Source: Lachnoclostridium sp. UBA3775 (GTDB taxonomy: Bacteria > Bacillota > Clostridia > Lachnospirales > Lachnospiraceae). Taken from it: DNA of 7,122 bases. The notes below the pieces were generated by a model. That model saw only the letters and a program-made list of their open reading frames with translations. It was not told where the DNA came from and ran no database searches. Positions 1 through 6,306 of the stretch are shown in pieces. The position numbers and the translations under genes are program-made. The DNA lies in the NCBI GenBank assembly GCA_002369525.1, contig DFFN01000154.1, positions 1 to 7,122 of the forward strand, written 5' to 3'. Positions within the stretch are counted from its first letter, which is position 1, and every line of letters begins with the position of its first letter.

Positions 1-389
1 TGATCGACGACTCGATCGTGCGCGGTACCCAGCTTCGCGAAACAACGGAATTCCTTTATGCAAACGGTGCAAAGGAGGTACATATCCGTCCTGCCTGCCC
101 TCCGCTTGTATATGGCTGTAAATATGTGAACTTCTCAAGATCAAACTCCGAGATGGATCTTATCACGAGAAGAGTGATAGCAAAGCTTGAGGGAACAGAG
201 GAACCTTCTGAGGAGACCCTGCAGAAGTATGTTGATCCCGACACGCCCGAATATGAGGCAATGGTCGAGGAAATCAGAAAAGAGCTTAACTTCACAAGCC
301 TTAAATTCAACAGACTTGACGATATGCTTGAATCGGTGGGAATTCCGGTTGAAAATCTTTGTACTTACTGCTGGAACGGTAAAGAGTGA
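1..389 (+). CDS. purF: Amidophosphoribosyltransferase (PurF), C-terminal part only
   Basis: This is the 3' end of a gene that begins before the window; the first complete codon is at base 3 and 128 residues are visible. PurF transfers ammonia from glutamine to PRPP to make phosphoribosylamine, the first step of purine synthesis, in the cytoplasm. The fragment opens with the phosphoribosyltransferase PRPP loop DDSIVRGT (fragment residues 2-9), followed by GAKEVHIRPACPP (22-34). Cys39 (in YGCKY) and the terminal pair Cys120/Cys123 (LCTYCWNG) match by position three of the four cysteines that bind the [4Fe-4S] cluster in Bacillus-type PurF; the fourth would lie upstream. The sequence departs from classical PurF: the loop continues RGTQLRET rather than RGTTS, and FYGIDT after the cluster cysteine becomes KYVNFSRS. 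The glutaminase domain is not visible. The PurF-family call is firm; a divergent paralogue is possible. Confidence 0.9.
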   Translation, partial: IDDSIVRGTQLRETTEFLYANGAKEVHIRPACPPLVYGCKYVNFSRSNSEMDLITRRVIAKLEGTEEPSEETLQKYVDPDTPEYEAMVEEIRKELNFTSLKFNRLDDMLESVGIPVENLCTYCWNGKE

Positions 390-479
390 TTTTGAGACCT
401 CCAAAAAAACACCCCGAAGATGAAAATGATCTGGATCGGAGGATGAGTGAAAAAAGTACAGCAGAAGGGAACAGGAAAA

Positions 480-1358
480 ATGTCAGAATTTAAAGAAAAA
501 AAGTTTGAGGGGGAAAGAGCCTGCTACGGAAGTGAAGGAGCATATTTTGAACTCTGTGTTTTTGAAAACGGAGAGTCTCCCTTAAAGGAAAGTAAAAATA
601 TTGAGCTTTACGGTTCGCAGTTCCGTTGGAAATATCCGCTGTGGTACTGCAAAAACGTAAAGACTGATGAGACCACCTGGTTTGAAATGGCGAGAGCCGG
701 AGTGTGGTATACCGAGAATATCTCCGTGAAAAACTGCATGATACAGGCTCCCAAGAATTTCAGGAGAAGTACGGGCATAGAACTTGAAAATGTGAATTTC
801 ACCAATGCACTTGAGACGCTCTGGAACTGTAAGGATGTAAAGCTTAAGAACGTCACGGCCGCAAAGGGTGATTATTTCCTTATGAACTGCGAAGGTCTTG
901 AGGCCGACGGACTTATGCTTGACGGCAATTACTCGCTTGACGGGGCAAAGAACTGCGTGATAAGAAATTCAAAGCTTCTTACCAAGGATGCTTTCTGGAA
1001 CAGCGAGAACATCACGGTCTATGATTCCTTCATCGCGGGAGAGTATCTCGGCTGGAATTCAAAGAATCTGACACTCATAAACTGCACGATAGAAAGCCTC
1101 CAGGGCATGTGCTACATCGAAAATCTTGTGATGAAGAACTGCAGGCTTGTCGACACGACGCTTGCTTTTGAATATTCGGATGTCGATGTGCAGATCGATT
1201 CGAGGATTGAAAGCGTATTTAATCCAAAGAGCGGCACGATAAAGGCAGAGGAGATAGGCGAGCTGATAATCGAGAAGGACAGGGTTGACCCCGAAAAAAC
1301 AAAGATTACCGCAAAAAGCATAGAAAAGAGGTCCGACAGACCGGAGTGGCTCAGATAG
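480..1358 (+). CDS. DUF3737 family right-handed beta-helix protein
   Basis: A 292-residue protein that I recognise as DUF3737 family; its biochemical role is not established. From about residue 40 to 225 it carries degenerate repeats at roughly 18-22 residue spacing with the core pattern (W/M)N(C/S)-x-(N/D/G)-hydrophobic, for example WNCKDVKLKNV (115), MNCEGLEADG (135), WNSENITVYDS (173) and WNSKNLTLINC (192). These fit the stacked coils of a parallel beta-helix like those in pectate-lyase-type proteins. No signal peptide or membrane segment is seen, so it is probably cytoplasmic. ATG 480 is chosen because AAGGGA (465-470) lies 9 bases upstream and the family-like MSEFKEKKFEGERACYG begins there. 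An upstream in-frame GTG at 447, only 4 bases after GGAGG (438-442), would add 11 residues. The gene ends 24 bases before the MalY/PatB gene, so the two are probably co-transcribed. A carbohydrate-related function cannot be claimed. Confidence 0.85.
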   Translation: MSEFKEKKFEGERACYGSEGAYFELCVFENGESPLKESKNIELYGSQFRWKYPLWYCKNVKTDETTWFEMARAGVWYTENISVKNCMIQAPKNFRRSTGIELENVNFTNALETLWNCKDVKLKNVTAAKGDYFLMNCEGLEADGLMLDGNYSLDGAKNCVIRNSKLLTKDAFWNSENITVYDSFIAGEYLGWNSKNLTLINCTIESLQGMCYIENLVMKNCRLVDTTLAFEYSDVDVQIDSRIESVFNPKSGTIKAEEIGELIIEKDRVDPEKTKITAKSIEKRSDRPEWLR

Positions 1359-1382
1359 CTGGAAAAAGCGGGTGGAGACAGT

Positions 1383-2561
1383 TTGAAATACGATTTTGAC
1401 ACAATTTATGACAGAAGAAGGTCTGACGCCGGCAAATGGGCTGTGGGTCCGGACGAGCTTCCGATGTGGGTGGCCGATATGGACTTTAAAACGGCTCCGG
1501 AGGTGATTTCTGCGATGCAGGAAAGACTTGACCACGGGATATTCGGTTACGGGGATGTACCGGATGAATGGTATCAGGCCTATATCAGCTGGTGGAAGCG
1601 CCGCCACGGCTTAGAAATCAAGAAGGAATGGCTCGTGTTCTGCACCGGAGTGGTTCCTGCAATTTCATCTGCGGTAAGGAAGCTTACAAGCCCAAACGAA
1701 AATGTTGTGATACAGACACCGGTCTACAATATTTTCTTCAACAGCATAATAAACAACGGTGCAAGGGTGCTTGAAAGCCCGCTGGTTTATGAGAACGGCG
1801 GATATTCGACGGATTTTGAAGACCTTGAGAAAAAACTTTCCGACCCTCAGACAAGTCTTATGATACTTTGCAATCCCCACAATCCGGTGGGAAAGATCTG
1901 GCCGGCAGAAGAGCTTGCGAAGATTGCGGAGCTCGCGGATAAATACCATGTGACTGTGATCAGCGACGAAATACACTGTGACATTACGGAACCGGGAAAG
2001 GATTATGTTCCCTTTGCATCGGTAAGCGAAATAGCCGCACGGATAAGCGTGACCTGTATTTCGCCGACAAAATGCTTTAATCTTGCCGGACTTCAGACGG
2101 CAGCGGTGTGCGTGCCCGATAAGTTTCTGAGACATAAAATGTGGCGTGCGCTTAACACCGATGAGGTGGCGGAACCGAATTCCTTCGCGGTATGCGCGGC
2201 GGTGGCCGCTTTTAATGAGGGTGAGGCCTGGCTTACACAGCTGAGGGAATATATTTCGGAAAACAGAAGATTTACCGAAAGCTTCATAAAGGAAAAGCTT
2301 CCGGAAATAAAAATGATAAAGGCGGAGGCAACCTATCTGGCATGGCTTGACATCAGTGCTTTAAGCACAGACAGCGAGGAGTTTGCCGAAAGCATCAGAA
2401 GAAAGAGCGGTCTGTATTTATCGGCGGGCGCTCATTACGGGGAAAGCGGAAAAAAATTTTTAAGACTGAATATGGCATGTCCGCGGGGTATTTTAAAGGA
2501 CGGGCTTGAAAGACTTTATAATTCGATTGACAGATGGCAAAACAGCAACAGTAAAGGATAA
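1383..2561 (+). CDS. MalY/PatB-family PLP-dependent C-S lyase/aminotransferase
   Basis: A 392-residue fold-type I PLP enzyme of full family length. The MalY/PatB branch typically performs beta-elimination on cystathionine or cysteine conjugates, giving pyruvate, ammonia and a thiol; some members transaminate. Visible motifs are the family N-terminus YDFDTIYDRR with LPMWVADMDF (26-35), CNPHNPVG (163-170, cofactor-binding Asn), ISDEIHCD (193-200, the Asp for the pyridine nitrogen), SPTKCFNLAG (227-236, with Lys230 as the Schiff-base lysine), and FLRLNMACPR (359-368, with the Arg that binds the substrate carboxylate). All expected catalytic residues are present. The start is TTG 1383, set by GGTGGAG (1371-1377) 5 bases upstream and by the match to the family N-terminus. 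The protein is cytoplasmic. A role feeding aromatic keto acids to the downstream IorAB would be attractive but is speculation, since this branch is better known for C-S bond cleavage. Confidence 0.9.
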   Translation: MKYDFDTIYDRRRSDAGKWAVGPDELPMWVADMDFKTAPEVISAMQERLDHGIFGYGDVPDEWYQAYISWWKRRHGLEIKKEWLVFCTGVVPAISSAVRKLTSPNENVVIQTPVYNIFFNSIINNGARVLESPLVYENGGYSTDFEDLEKKLSDPQTSLMILCNPHNPVGKIWPAEELAKIAELADKYHVTVISDEIHCDITEPGKDYVPFASVSEIAARISVTCISPTKCFNLAGLQTAAVCVPDKFLRHKMWRALNTDEVAEPNSFAVCAAVAAFNEGEAWLTQLREYISENRRFTESFIKEKLPEIKMIKAEATYLAWLDISALSTDSEEFAESIRRKSGLYLSAGAHYGESGKKFLRLNMACPRGILKDGLERLYNSIDRWQNSNSKG

Positions 2562-2563
2562 GC

Positions 2564-2570
2564 GGAGAGG
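2564..2570 (+). promoter_or_regulatory. Strong ribosome binding site of the broken small gene
   Basis: GGAGAGG begins 3 bases after the MalY/PatB stop codon and lies 6 bases before ATG 2577, near-ideal spacing. Such a site in front of a frame that stops after 14 codons is the main evidence that a real small gene once was, or still is, translated here. Confidence 0.6.
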
Positions 2571-2576
2571 TTTACG

Positions 2577-2719
2577 ATGAAAGGCTTAAAAATGCCGACG
2601 CTGCGGGCGTGGGCTTTGTGATGAAGCCTCTAAGCGAGGGCGCCGAGCTTGGAAAGCTTCTTAAGGACACCGATGAAATCATGTACATAAAGAAGAGTGC
2701 AAGAAAAAGACTATACTGA
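2577..2719 (+). pseudogene. Small gene with a broken frame (47-residue protein after a one-base slip)
   Basis: I do not recognise this gene. ATG 2577 follows GGAGAGG with 6-base spacing, but the direct frame reads MKGLKMPTLRAWAL and stops at 2619-2621. At the A run 2588-2592 (TTAAAAATG), a slip of minus one moves into a frame that stays open to TGA 2717-2719: MKGLK, then NADAAGVGFVMKPLSEG, then a Lys-rich tail ending KKSARKRLY. That frame has normal-looking codon choice and a compact acidic-then-basic peptide, with no membrane segment or signal. It could be a gene disrupted by loss of one A, a sequencing error in a short homopolymer, or less likely programmed frameshifting; CTTAAAA is not a canonical X-XXY-YYZ heptamer. 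Starts at GTG 2609 or ATG 2621 inside the open frame have poor ribosome binding sites. It lies 3' of the MalY/PatB gene and ends 25 bases before iorA. Confidence 0.5.
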
Positions 2720-2744
2720 TTAAGGACTGGTAATAAACGAAATA

Positions 2745-4616
2745 ATGCACACAGAATTTTTGATGGGAAACGAGGCAATTGCAATGGGAGCGCTGGCTGC
2801 GGGCGTAAATGTGGTCTGCGGCTACCCGGGCACTCCTTCTTCGGAGGTGCTTGAAACCGTTGCAAAAAGAAGGAATGAGAATACCTATGTTGAGTGGTCG
2901 GTAAACGAAAAGGCTGCGCTTGAAATGGCTGCCGGTGCCGCATATTCGGGTGCGAGGGCACTTGTTACCATGAAGCAGGTCGGATTAAATGTTGCCGCGG
3001 ATCCTCTTATGAGCCTTGAATATGTAGGAGTAAAGGGAGGGATGGTCGTGCTTGTGGCAGACGATCCCGGCCCGATTTCATCCCAGACCGAGCAGGACAC
3101 AAGAAGCTTTGCGGCATTTTCGAAGCTGCCCTGCTTTGATCCTTCGTCGGCGGAGGAAGCATATGAAATGATACAGGAGGCCTTTGCTCTTTCGGAAAAA
3201 TACGGCACTCCTGTTTTTCTGCGCCCTACGACCAGGGTCTGCCATGGTTATGCAAGCCTTGAAATAAAGGATGAGGGCGAATATTATGTAAATAAGCCGG
3301 AAGGCTTTGTGAAGGACAGTAAGAGATGGGTGATTTTTCCAAGGCTTTCCTTTGTTAACCACGGAAAGATAGAGGAAAGAAACGAAAAACTTGCGAACAT
3401 TTTCTCGGATTATGACAGGAATTATATATGTGGGTTCAAGATGCCTGTGGAAAAGGACCCGGAACTAAAAAGAAAAGGCGTGGCAGCGGGAGGCATCAGC
3501 TTTGCCTATGCCGAAGAGGAAATTGCTCTGCTCTCGGAAGAGTCGGAACTTGGAAACGGGCTTGAGCTTCTTAAGATTTCCACACCCTTTCCGTTTCCTG
3601 AAGCTCTTGCAAAGGAATTTCTTGAAAACCTCGATGAAGTGCTGGTCTTCGAGGAGCTTGACCCTGTAATTGAGAAAAATCTTACCTATGTCTGCGGTAA
3701 ATACAATCTTTCTGCAAAGATTTACGGTAAACTAAGCCATCATATGCCGGCAGCGGGTGAGAATACGAGGGATATAATAAAGGAAAAGCTGCGTGAGTTT
3801 GTGTTGGATGGCGGAAAGGATGATGTTATAAAAGAAGACGCCAAGGGTCAGGCAGTCTCCGGAACCATTCAGGTTCCCGACCTTCCCGTCCGTCCTCCCG
3901 TTCTCTGTGCGGGCTGCCCTCACAGGGCTTCCTTTTACGCCGTAAAGCAGGCAATGAAGGGAAAAAAGGCCTTCTTCGGAGGAGACATCGGCTGTTATAC
4001 CCTCGGAAACGCGATGCCGCTTGACATGGTCGATACCTGCCTCTGCATGGGCGCGGGCGTAAACATTGCCCAGGGCATCGGAAGGATAGAGCCGGACACG
4101 ACCTGCTTTGCCTTTGTGGGCGATTCCACATTCTTTGCCTCTGCGATAACAGGAGTTGTAAATGCGGTCTACAACCAGGCTGACATGACCCTTATCATAC
4201 TTGACAATTCCACGACCGCGATGACCGGGCACCAGCCCCATCCCGGAACCGGAAAGACCATGATGGGCGATGTGGTGGCAAAGATAGATCCGGTTAAAAT
4301 CCTTGAAGGAATAGGCGTAACGGTGGTTGAAACCGTAAATCCTCTGGAGCTTGATGCGGCGGTTGAAACGGTAAAGAGAGTAAGCGCGCTTCCCGGGGTC
4401 AAGGCGGTAATTTTCAAATCGCCTTGCATAGCGATAGTAAAAAGCAGTAAAAAATGCGCCATCGATCCGGTCAGGTGCATAAACTGCAAAAAGTGCATCA
4501 AAGAAATCGGATGTCCGGCCCTTTTCATAAAGAACGGCAGAGTTGAGGTCGACGCTTCGCTCTGTACCGGCTGCGGGCTTTGTGCAAAGGTCTGCCCGGT
4601 CGGGGCCATAAACTGA
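2745..4616 (+). CDS. iorA: Indolepyruvate ferredoxin oxidoreductase, alpha subunit
   Basis: A 623-residue catalytic subunit of normal family length. With IorB it converts indolepyruvate and other aryl pyruvates plus CoA to the aryl-acetyl-CoA and CO2, reducing ferredoxin; it is cytoplasmic and oxygen-sensitive. The N-terminal pyrimidine-type domain shows MGNEAIAMGALAAG (7-20), GYPGTPSSE (26-34) and VEWSVNEKAALE (49-60). The C-terminal TPP domain has CAGCPHR (388-394), GDIGCYTLG (413-421) and the Mg-TPP signature from GDS (459-461) to DN (487-488), followed by STTAMTGHQPHPG. A ferredoxin-like tail carries two [4Fe-4S] sets, C578-x2-C-x2-C-x5-C590 and C607-x2-C-x2-C-x3-C617. All key residues appear intact. 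ATG 2745 fits the family N-terminus, although the nearest AAGGA (2722-2726) is 18 bases away, so initiation may be weak or depend on upstream translation. Its usual partner, iorB, is displaced by three genes. Confidence 0.96.
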   Translation: MHTEFLMGNEAIAMGALAAGVNVVCGYPGTPSSEVLETVAKRRNENTYVEWSVNEKAALEMAAGAAYSGARALVTMKQVGLNVAADPLMSLEYVGVKGGMVVLVADDPGPISSQTEQDTRSFAAFSKLPCFDPSSAEEAYEMIQEAFALSEKYGTPVFLRPTTRVCHGYASLEIKDEGEYYVNKPEGFVKDSKRWVIFPRLSFVNHGKIEERNEKLANIFSDYDRNYICGFKMPVEKDPELKRKGVAAGGISFAYAEEEIALLSEESELGNGLELLKISTPFPFPEALAKEFLENLDEVLVFEELDPVIEKNLTYVCGKYNLSAKIYGKLSHHMPAAGENTRDIIKEKLREFVLDGGKDDVIKEDAKGQAVSGTIQVPDLPVRPPVLCAGCPHRASFYAVKQAMKGKKAFFGGDIGCYTLGNAMPLDMVDTCLCMGAGVNIAQGIGRIEPDTTCFAFVGDSTFFASAITGVVNAVYNQADMTLIILDNSTTAMTGHQPHPGTGKTMMGDVVAKIDPVKILEGIGVTVVETVNPLELDAAVETVKRVSALPGVKAVIFKSPCIAIVKSSKKCAIDPVRCINCKKCIKEIGCPALFIKNGRVEVDASLCTGCGLCAKVCPVGAIN

Positions 4617-4644
4617 TACACTTACGGTCAGAAGGAGGCATAAA

Positions 4645-4869
4645 GTGGGTCTGTTCAGGAAAAAAGAGAGAACGGTCAGACAGCTTGATTATGACAGGGA
4701 AGAGGAGAAGCCCGTAATTCATGCGAGCATATGCAATGGCGAGAAAGTCGCGGGCTTTAAGAATATACGCACGGGAAAATTCAGGGAACAGTTCATGGTG
4801 AGAAGCGATGCCGAAATTGAAATGTTCGCGAAAATGTGCGGTGTGGAAAAGGTTGACAAGGAGTACTAG
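4645..4869 (+). CDS. Small conserved-looking soluble protein, unknown function (74 aa)
   Basis: A 74-residue protein starting at GTG 4645. The start is fixed by a consensus AAGGAGG (4632-4638) 6 bases upstream, 28 bases after the iorA stop. The N-terminus is basic (LFRKKERTVRQ, residues 3-13), followed by an acidic stretch (DYDREEEKP, 15-23), a likely beta-rich core (ASICNGEKVAGFKNIRTGKF, 27-46) and a C-terminal helix with a second cysteine (MFAKMCGVEK, 60-69). Two separated cysteines (30 and 65) are too few for a classic Fe-S or zinc motif. There is no signal peptide or membrane segment. The gene abuts the next one with no spacer, and the next gene's ribosome binding site lies inside it, so translation is probably coupled. 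I vaguely recall similar 70-80 residue proteins in Lachnospiraceae genomes, some carrying dubious dehydrogenase names; nothing here supports an enzyme. Confidence 0.85.
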   Translation: MGLFRKKERTVRQLDYDREEEKPVIHASICNGEKVAGFKNIRTGKFREQFMVRSDAEIEMFAKMCGVEKVDKEY

Positions 4870-5832
4870 ATGAAAAGACAGCTGAACGGCGAAGAATTCA
4901 GGCTTTTGTGCAGAAGCCTTGAAGAGCTTGGCATGATAAAAATACGTTCGAGGCTTAAGCAGGAAAGCACATATATCAACGGCATTACCTTCTACCGGTC
5001 AAGCGACAGCCCGGAAGGAAAGATAATAACCTTCGCCGAGGACGATCTAAAGGATGACAAAGGCAATACCTACATATTCGACTACCCCTATTATGCGGTT
5101 TTCGGCGAACTGACACCGGGAAAAAGAATGATAGGCATTTACAGCGGGGACGATTACTATGTAATACCTGTGGACGGAAATACCTTTACCCTGGTGGGAG
5201 CGGTAAATGCCACAAGCAGTCTTGACCTTTCAAAAGCAAAGAAGCTTCCGACACCGATAGTTTTAAAGCTTCCGAAGGAGGACGCAAGGCAGGTTAACGA
5301 CATGGACACCGCCGGTATAAAGGATGCGATCAAAAAAAGCGGGAAATTTACCGCGGGCAGCATTGCCGGAAGCATAGCGCTGAGCCTTCTTAGCCTGATC
5401 GTTATAGGCCTTATCTGGATCTTCATCGTCGCCTCGATAGCGGATGACATGAGCAAGACGGTATTTGCCGTGATCACTGCGGTCGCTGTGGTTCTTTTTA
5501 TCTTCTGTGTTTGCATGAGCATAAAGTTCTTCAAAAATATTTATATCAGAGATGTTCAGAAGATGAATTATATAAAGCAGATAATGATAGTCGGCATAGA
5601 GAAGGAAAAGATTACAAATTCAAATCTTTCCTATGTGAGCTTTTATGAATGGGTAGGCGATGAGCTCAGATTCACGCGTCTTCATGTGGGATTTGCTCAG
5701 ATGCTTTTGATAAAGGATGCAAAATACGGCGACATTGCCTATATGCTGACAAAGGATAAATACAACGAAGCTAACGTATTCACGACAAGAATGTTTGCCA
5801 CAAAGGAAATGGTAGAGAACAACCGCTTTTAA
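4870..5832 (+). CDS. Membrane protein with a two-helix hairpin, unknown function (320 aa)
   Basis: A 320-residue protein of no family I recognise. ATG 4870 follows the previous TAG directly, with AAGGAG (4858-4863) 6 bases upstream. The order is a soluble N-terminal region (1-160) with alternating hydrophobic and Tyr-rich stretches that suggest beta structure (TYIFDYPYYAVFGE, 67-80; YYVIPVDGNTFTLVG, 96-110), membrane helix 1 (about 164-190), a short acidic loop (ADDMSK), helix 2 (about 197-219) and a soluble C-terminal region (220-320). Lys-rich flanks (KDAIKKSGK before helix 1, KFFKNIYIRDVQK after helix 2) and the acidic loop suggest that both termini are cytoplasmic. There is no signal peptide, and I see no catalytic motif. 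Isoleucine is mostly ATA (18 of 33 by my count), unlike the following gene. The stop codon sits inside a perfect palindrome (5823-5838). It belongs to the block between iorA and iorB. Confidence 0.88.
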   Translation: MKRQLNGEEFRLLCRSLEELGMIKIRSRLKQESTYINGITFYRSSDSPEGKIITFAEDDLKDDKGNTYIFDYPYYAVFGELTPGKRMIGIYSGDDYYVIPVDGNTFTLVGAVNATSSLDLSKAKKLPTPIVLKLPKEDARQVNDMDTAGIKDAIKKSGKFTAGSIAGSIALSLLSLIVIGLIWIFIVASIADDMSKTVFAVITAVAVVLFIFCVCMSIKFFKNIYIRDVQKMNYIKQIMIVGIEKEKITNSNLSYVSFYEWVGDELRFTRLHVGFAQMLLIKDAKYGDIAYMLTKDKYNEANVFTTRMFATKEMVENNRF

Positions 5833-5838
5833 AAGCGG
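5823..5838. repeat. Perfect 16-base palindrome over a stop codon
   Basis: CCGCTTTTAAAAGCGG is fully self-complementary. As RNA it can form a 6-bp stem (CCGCUU/AAGCGG) with a UUAA loop; as DNA it is a symmetric site. It covers the last codons and the TAA of the 320-residue gene and lies 12 bases before the next ribosome binding site. No U-run follows, so it does not look like an intrinsic terminator. It may be chance, a weak hairpin affecting decay or processing of the transcript, or a protein-binding site. Confidence 0.5.
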
Positions 5839-5862
5839 ATGAAATAATCAGGAGGGAAAAAT

Positions 5863-6285
5863 ATGTTTCTACTTGTTTGGGGCCCCGGAAGCTTTGCGGG
5901 ACTCGTCATCGGTGTTATTGTCTGCGCTGTCCTCGCATTTGTTGCGATCAAGGTGTCAAAGAAGGAAGGTGCGACGACTCAGGCAATACTTGCAACTCTT
6001 TCCGAGGAAGAGAAGAATGAAATGATGAACCAGACCTATACCAAGGCCGAAGGCAAGGATATGTATACCACCAATGCTTTCATCGTTTCGATCACTCAGG
6101 AAGCAGAGAAGTCAAAGGTTCTCATCATGTTCTATATGCAGGAGCATCAGGCTTACTACACAAAGACCGTGAAGATGACGCCTGCGGATGTTGCCGCAAA
6201 GGGCTATGCTCCCCACAGCTTTGTGCCTGCGCTTATGAAATATGACAAGGAAATGCACTACTATGATTTCAAGAAGCTTATCTGA
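5863..6285 (+). CDS. Single-pass membrane protein, unknown function (140 aa)
   Basis: A 140-residue protein I do not recognise. ATG 5863 has GGAGGG (5851-5856) 6 bases upstream, one of the best ribosome binding sites in the window. An N-terminal hydrophobic helix (about 9-30, SFAGLVIGVIVCAVLAFVAI) has no cleavage motif and is followed by KVSKKEG, which implies an anchor with the C-terminal part in the cytoplasm. That part has a helical segment (QAILATLSEEEKNEMM, 40-55), then a likely beta-rich, Tyr-rich domain (NAFIVSITQEAEKSKVLIMFYMQ, between 72 and 94; HQAYYTKTVKM, 96-106) ending MHYYDFKKLI. Codon choice is strikingly biased: 14 of 15 Lys are AAG and 6 of 8 Ile are ATC by my count, as in highly expressed genes. 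The gene lies 30 bases after the 320-residue gene and 21 before iorB. No enzymatic motif is visible. Confidence 0.88.
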   Translation: MFLLVWGPGSFAGLVIGVIVCAVLAFVAIKVSKKEGATTQAILATLSEEEKNEMMNQTYTKAEGKDMYTTNAFIVSITQEAEKSKVLIMFYMQEHQAYYTKTVKMTPADVAAKGYAPHSFVPALMKYDKEMHYYDFKKLI

Positions 6286-6306
6286 TAAGCATTCACGGAG
6301 TTTTTG

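Noticed and set aside
447..479. GTG 447 as the DUF3737 start
   Set aside because: GGAGG is only 4 bases away, and the added VKKVQQKGTGK looks unlike the family; ATG 480 has AAGGGA at 9 bases. Not fully excluded.
1059..1607. 182-codon open frame on the minus strand over the DUF3737/MalY junction
   Set aside because: It crosses two well-supported plus-strand genes, shows no recognisable family and has no ribosome binding context; it is a by-product of plus-strand codon bias.
2586..2594. Programmed minus-one frameshift at TTAAAAATG
   Set aside because: The site is not a canonical slippery heptamer (C-TTA-AAA), and I see no clear downstream stem-loop; a mutation or sequencing error is simpler, so it is only listed as one option.
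3732..4241. 169-codon minus-strand open frame inside iorA
   Set aside because: It lies wholly opposite the conserved TPP domain of iorA; the translation is low-complexity and Arg/His/Gly-rich.
5823..5850. Intrinsic terminator after the 320-aa gene
   Set aside because: The hairpin stem is only 6 bp with a UUAA loop, and no U-run follows (GATGAAATAATC).
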